In this document: positions 16,276 to 18,047 of the stretch, in pieces
How the letters are laid out: the number at the start of each line of letters is the position of its first letter
Position numbering within the stretch: the stretch's first letter is position 1
Source of the DNA: Rhodanobacter sp. UBA5168
GTDB taxonomy: Bacteria > Pseudomonadota > Gammaproteobacteria > Xanthomonadales > Rhodanobacteraceae
Direction: 5' to 3'
DNA: 18,047 bases
NCBI GenBank assembly: GCA_002413455.1
Contig: DHXA01000225.1
Location: 24,117 to 42,163, forward strand
The notes under the pieces: generated by a model
What the model saw: the letters and a program-made list of their open reading frames with translations, nothing else
Told to the model about the DNA's origin: nothing
Databases searched by the model: none
Made by a program: the position numbers and the translations under genes

Positions 16276-16298
16276 AACGGCGACCTTGGGTCGCCGTT
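16276..16298 (-). terminator. Stem-loop just after infC (weak terminator)
   Basis: AACGGCGACC (16276-16285) and GGTCGCCGTT (16289-16298) pair perfectly over 10 bp with a 3-nt loop, 4 nt after the infC stop. On the minus strand it is followed by CTGCATCC, not a U-run, so it is more likely a pause or 3'-end stabiliser than an efficient terminator. It lies right upstream of the rpmI promoter. Confidence 0.45.
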
Positions 16299-16302
16299 TG
16301 CC

Positions 16303-16830
16303 TTACTGCTTCTTCTTGGGTCCGATCATCATGACCATCTGGCGACCTTCCAGACGCGGAAACGACTCGACCTGGCCGTTCTCGCCGACGTCTTCCTGGA
16401 TCTTCTTGGCCAGGTTCTGGCCCAAGTCCTGGTGCGACATCTCGCGGCCGCGGAAGCGGATGGTGACCTTGACCTTGTCGCCTTCCTCAAGGAAGCGAAG
16501 CATGTTGCGCAGCTTGATCTGGTAGTCGCCCACGTCAGTGACCGGACGGAACTTCACTTCCTTGATCTCGACCTGTTTCTGCTTTTTCTTGGCGGCCTGC
16601 GCTTTCTTCTGGGCTTCGAACTTGAACTTGCCGTAGTCCATGATGCGGCAGACCGGTGGGTCGCCATTGGGCTGGATCTCGACCAGATCCATGCCAGCTT
16701 CCTGCGCCAGCGCCAGCGCCTCGTCACGGGTCAGGATGCCAAGCTGTTCCGCCTCGGCACCAATCACACGCACCCGCGGCACACGGATTTCCAGGTTACG
16801 ACGATTGCCCTTGTTGTCGGTGGTTGCGAT
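16303..16830 (-). CDS. infC: Translation initiation factor IF-3 (AUC start)
   Basis: IF-3 keeps 30S subunits apart from 50S and checks the start codon and initiator tRNA. The C-terminal two thirds are unmistakable ([50 protein letters not shown], ending PKKKQ). The frame has no ATG at the N-terminus. The first conventional start, GTG 16782, would cut off the conserved [16 protein letters not shown] segment. Reading upstream gives ATC 16830 followed by [11 protein letters not shown], exactly 7 nt after a perfect GGAGGA, and a protein of 175 residues (E. coli 180). IF-3 genes use AUU, AUC or AUA so that IF-3 can reject its own start codon and autoregulate. The gene lies 44 nt after thrS. Confidence 0.93.
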   Translation of the reverse strand: MATTDNKGNRRNLEIRVPRVRVIGAEAEQLGILTRDEALALAQEAGMDLVEIQPNGDPPVCRIMDYGKFKFEAQKKAQAAKKKQKQVEIKEVKFRPVTDVGDYQIKLRNMLRFLEEGDKVKVTIRFRGREMSHQDLGQNLAKKIQEDVGENGQVESFPRLEGRQMVMMIGPKKKQ

Positions 16831-16837
16831 ACCACGA

Positions 16838-16843
16838 TCCTCC
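16838..16843 (-). promoter_or_regulatory. Shine-Dalgarno of infC, sets the AUC start
   Basis: A full GGAGGA on the minus strand lies 7 nt before the ATC codon at 16830-16828. No ATG, GTG or TTG stands in the infC frame at a proper distance, which makes ATC the most likely start. Confidence 0.8.
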
Positions 16844-16874
16844 AGAAGAAGTGATGAAACAGACCGCTCGGCGC

Positions 16875-18047
16875 TTAGCGCCGGGTTTCGGTCTCCAGTC
16901 GCTCGATGAAGTCGGTCAGCGGCATGCTGCCCAGGTCTTCGCCGGAACGGGTACGCACAGCAACAGTCCCGGTCTCTTTCTCGCGATCACCGACCACGAG
17001 GAGATAAGGCACTTTCTGCATCGTATGCTCGCGGATTTTATAGCCGACTTTCTCGTTGCGCAAATCGGATTGTACCCGGAAACCTTTGTCGACAAGGGTT
17101 TGCGTCACTTGCCGGACATAATCCGCCTGTGCATCGGTGATATTGAGCACCACCGCCTGTATCGGAGCCAGCCACGCGGGCAGCAAACCGGCATGGTGCT
17201 CGATCAGGATACCGATGAAACGCTCCATCGAGCCCACGATGGCCCGGTGCAGCATCACCGGATGCTGTTTCTGCGAGTGTTCGTCCACGTATTCGGCGTC
17301 GAGCCGCTCAGGCATCATGAAATCGACCTGCATGGTGCCAACCTGCCAGGCCCGGCCAATCGAGTCCTTGAGGTGATACTCGACCTTGGGTGCGTAGAAC
17401 GCACCCTCACCCGGCAACTCTTCCCACTCCACACCGGCGGCGCGCAATGCACGACGCAGCATTTCCTCGGTGCGGTCCCAGAATTCGTCCGAACCGATGC
17501 GCTTGTCTGGCCGCAGCGCCAGCTTGATGGCCAGGTCGGTGAAGCCGAAGTCGGCGTAGACCTTCATCGCCTGCAGATGGAACGCCGTGACTTCGGCCTC
17601 GACCTGCTCAGGCGTGCAGAAAATATGGCCATCGTCCTGGGTGAACGCACGCACGCGCATGATGCCGTGCAGCGCGCCGGACGGTTCGTTGCGGTGGCAG
17701 CCGCCGAATTCGCCGTAGCGGATCGGCAACTCGCGGTAGCTATGCAGCCCGGTGTTGAACACCTGCACATGGCCCGGGCAGTTCATCGGCTTCAGCGCGT
17801 AAGTGTGCTTCTCCGATTCGGTGAAGAACATGTTCTCGGCGTAATTGTCCCAATGCCCGGACTTCTTCCACAGCGACACGTCCAGCACCATGGGGCAGCG
17901 CACTTCCTGATAGCCGCTCTTCCTGTACACGCCGCGCATGTACTGCTCGACCTGCTGCCAGATCGCCCAGCCGTTCGGGTGCCAGAACACCATGCCCGGG
18001 CTCTCTTCCTGCTGATGGAACAGGTCGAGCTGCTTGCCGATCTTGCG
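16875..18047 (-). CDS. thrS: Threonine-tRNA ligase, C-terminal 390 residues (cut by window edge)
   Basis: ThrRS attaches threonine to tRNA-Thr. The first visible residues [10 protein letters not shown] correspond to the entry of the class II catalytic core; the N-terminal TGS and editing domains lie outside the window. An internal ATG at 17993 is not the start. Motif 2 ([15 protein letters not shown]) and motif 3 ([14 protein letters not shown]) are present. The three zinc ligands that recognise threonine are visible as Cys in MNCPGH, His in QDDGHIF and His in VMLHRA. The C-terminal anticodon-binding domain (from about [15 protein letters not shown]) is complete, ending ERLETETRR. It is the first visible gene of the cluster, followed 44 nt later by infC. 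Confidence 0.99.
   Translation of the reverse strand, partial: RKIGKQLDLFHQQEESPGMVFWHPNGWAIWQQVEQYMRGVYRKSGYQEVRCPMVLDVSLWKKSGHWDNYAENMFFTESEKHTYALKPMNCPGHVQVFNTGLHSYRELPIRYGEFGGCHRNEPSGALHGIMRVRAFTQDDGHIFCTPEQVEAEVTAFHLQAMKVYADFGFTDLAIKLALRPDKRIGSDEFWDRTEEMLRRALRAAGVEWEELPGEGAFYAPKVEYHLKDSIGRAWQVGTMQVDFMMPERLDAEYVDEHSQKQHPVMLHRAIVGSMERFIGILIEHHAGLLPAWLAPIQAVVLNITDAQADYVRQVTQTLVDKGFRVQSDLRNEKVGYKIREHTMQKVPYLLVVGDREKETGTVAVRTRSGEDLGSMPLTDFIERLETETRR

Overview
The window looks like chromosomal DNA of a GC-rich gammaproteobacterium of the Xanthomonadales. Rhodanobacteraceae (Dyella, Rhodanobacter or Frateuria type) is my best guess. The grounds are the order thrS-infC-rpmI-rplT-pheS-pheT-ihfA-merR-tRNA-Pro, protein sequences that resemble remembered Xanthomonas homologues (Upp, Pip, PheS, IF-3), strong GC bias at third codon positions, and long antisense shadow reading frames. 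I see no insertion sequence, phage gene, integrase or CRISPR array. No identification here comes from a database search.

Left part (1-8417): the start of an ABC-transporter ATPase runs off the left edge on the minus strand. Divergent from it, on the plus strand, lie a class III PLP-dependent aminotransferase of unknown substrate, a secreted PsiF-repeat protein, upp (uracil salvage) and a large secreted nuclease of the ExeM/NucH type (lamin-tail, Calx-beta, OB-like and DNase I-like domains). A bidirectional terminator separates the nuclease gene from pip (proline iminopeptidase, minus). Divergent from pip is an unusual class A beta-lactamase. Its stop codon directly abuts the stop codon of the next, convergent gene.

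Middle (8418-11204): an FAD-linked D-2-hydroxyacid dehydrogenase, best read as D-2-hydroxyglutarate dehydrogenase, is divergent from serA. This pairing makes biochemical sense, because SerA can form D-2-hydroxyglutarate and the flavoenzyme recycles it to 2-oxoglutarate. A 34-bp perfect palindrome ends serA and, from the other side, the long minus-strand cluster.

Right part (11220-18047, all minus strand): a translation and nucleoid cluster, read thrS (partial), infC, rpmI, rplT, pheS, pheT, ihfA, merR-type regulator, tRNA-Pro(GGG). Three control points are visible. infC appears to start at an AUC codon, the kind of start IF-3 uses to limit its own synthesis. A promoter with a perfect TATAAT box and a structured leader precedes rpmI. 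A terminator-like hairpin lies between rplT and pheS. Small overlaps and one-base gaps (pheT/ihfA, ihfA/merR) suggest translational coupling.

Most of the window is ordinary core genome and I did not find a clearly new system. The points most worth a second look are the beta-lactamase with an enlarged omega-loop region and a KCG motif, the AUC start of infC, the serA/D2HGDH pair, and the pheS attenuator-like hairpin that lacks a Phe-rich leader peptide.
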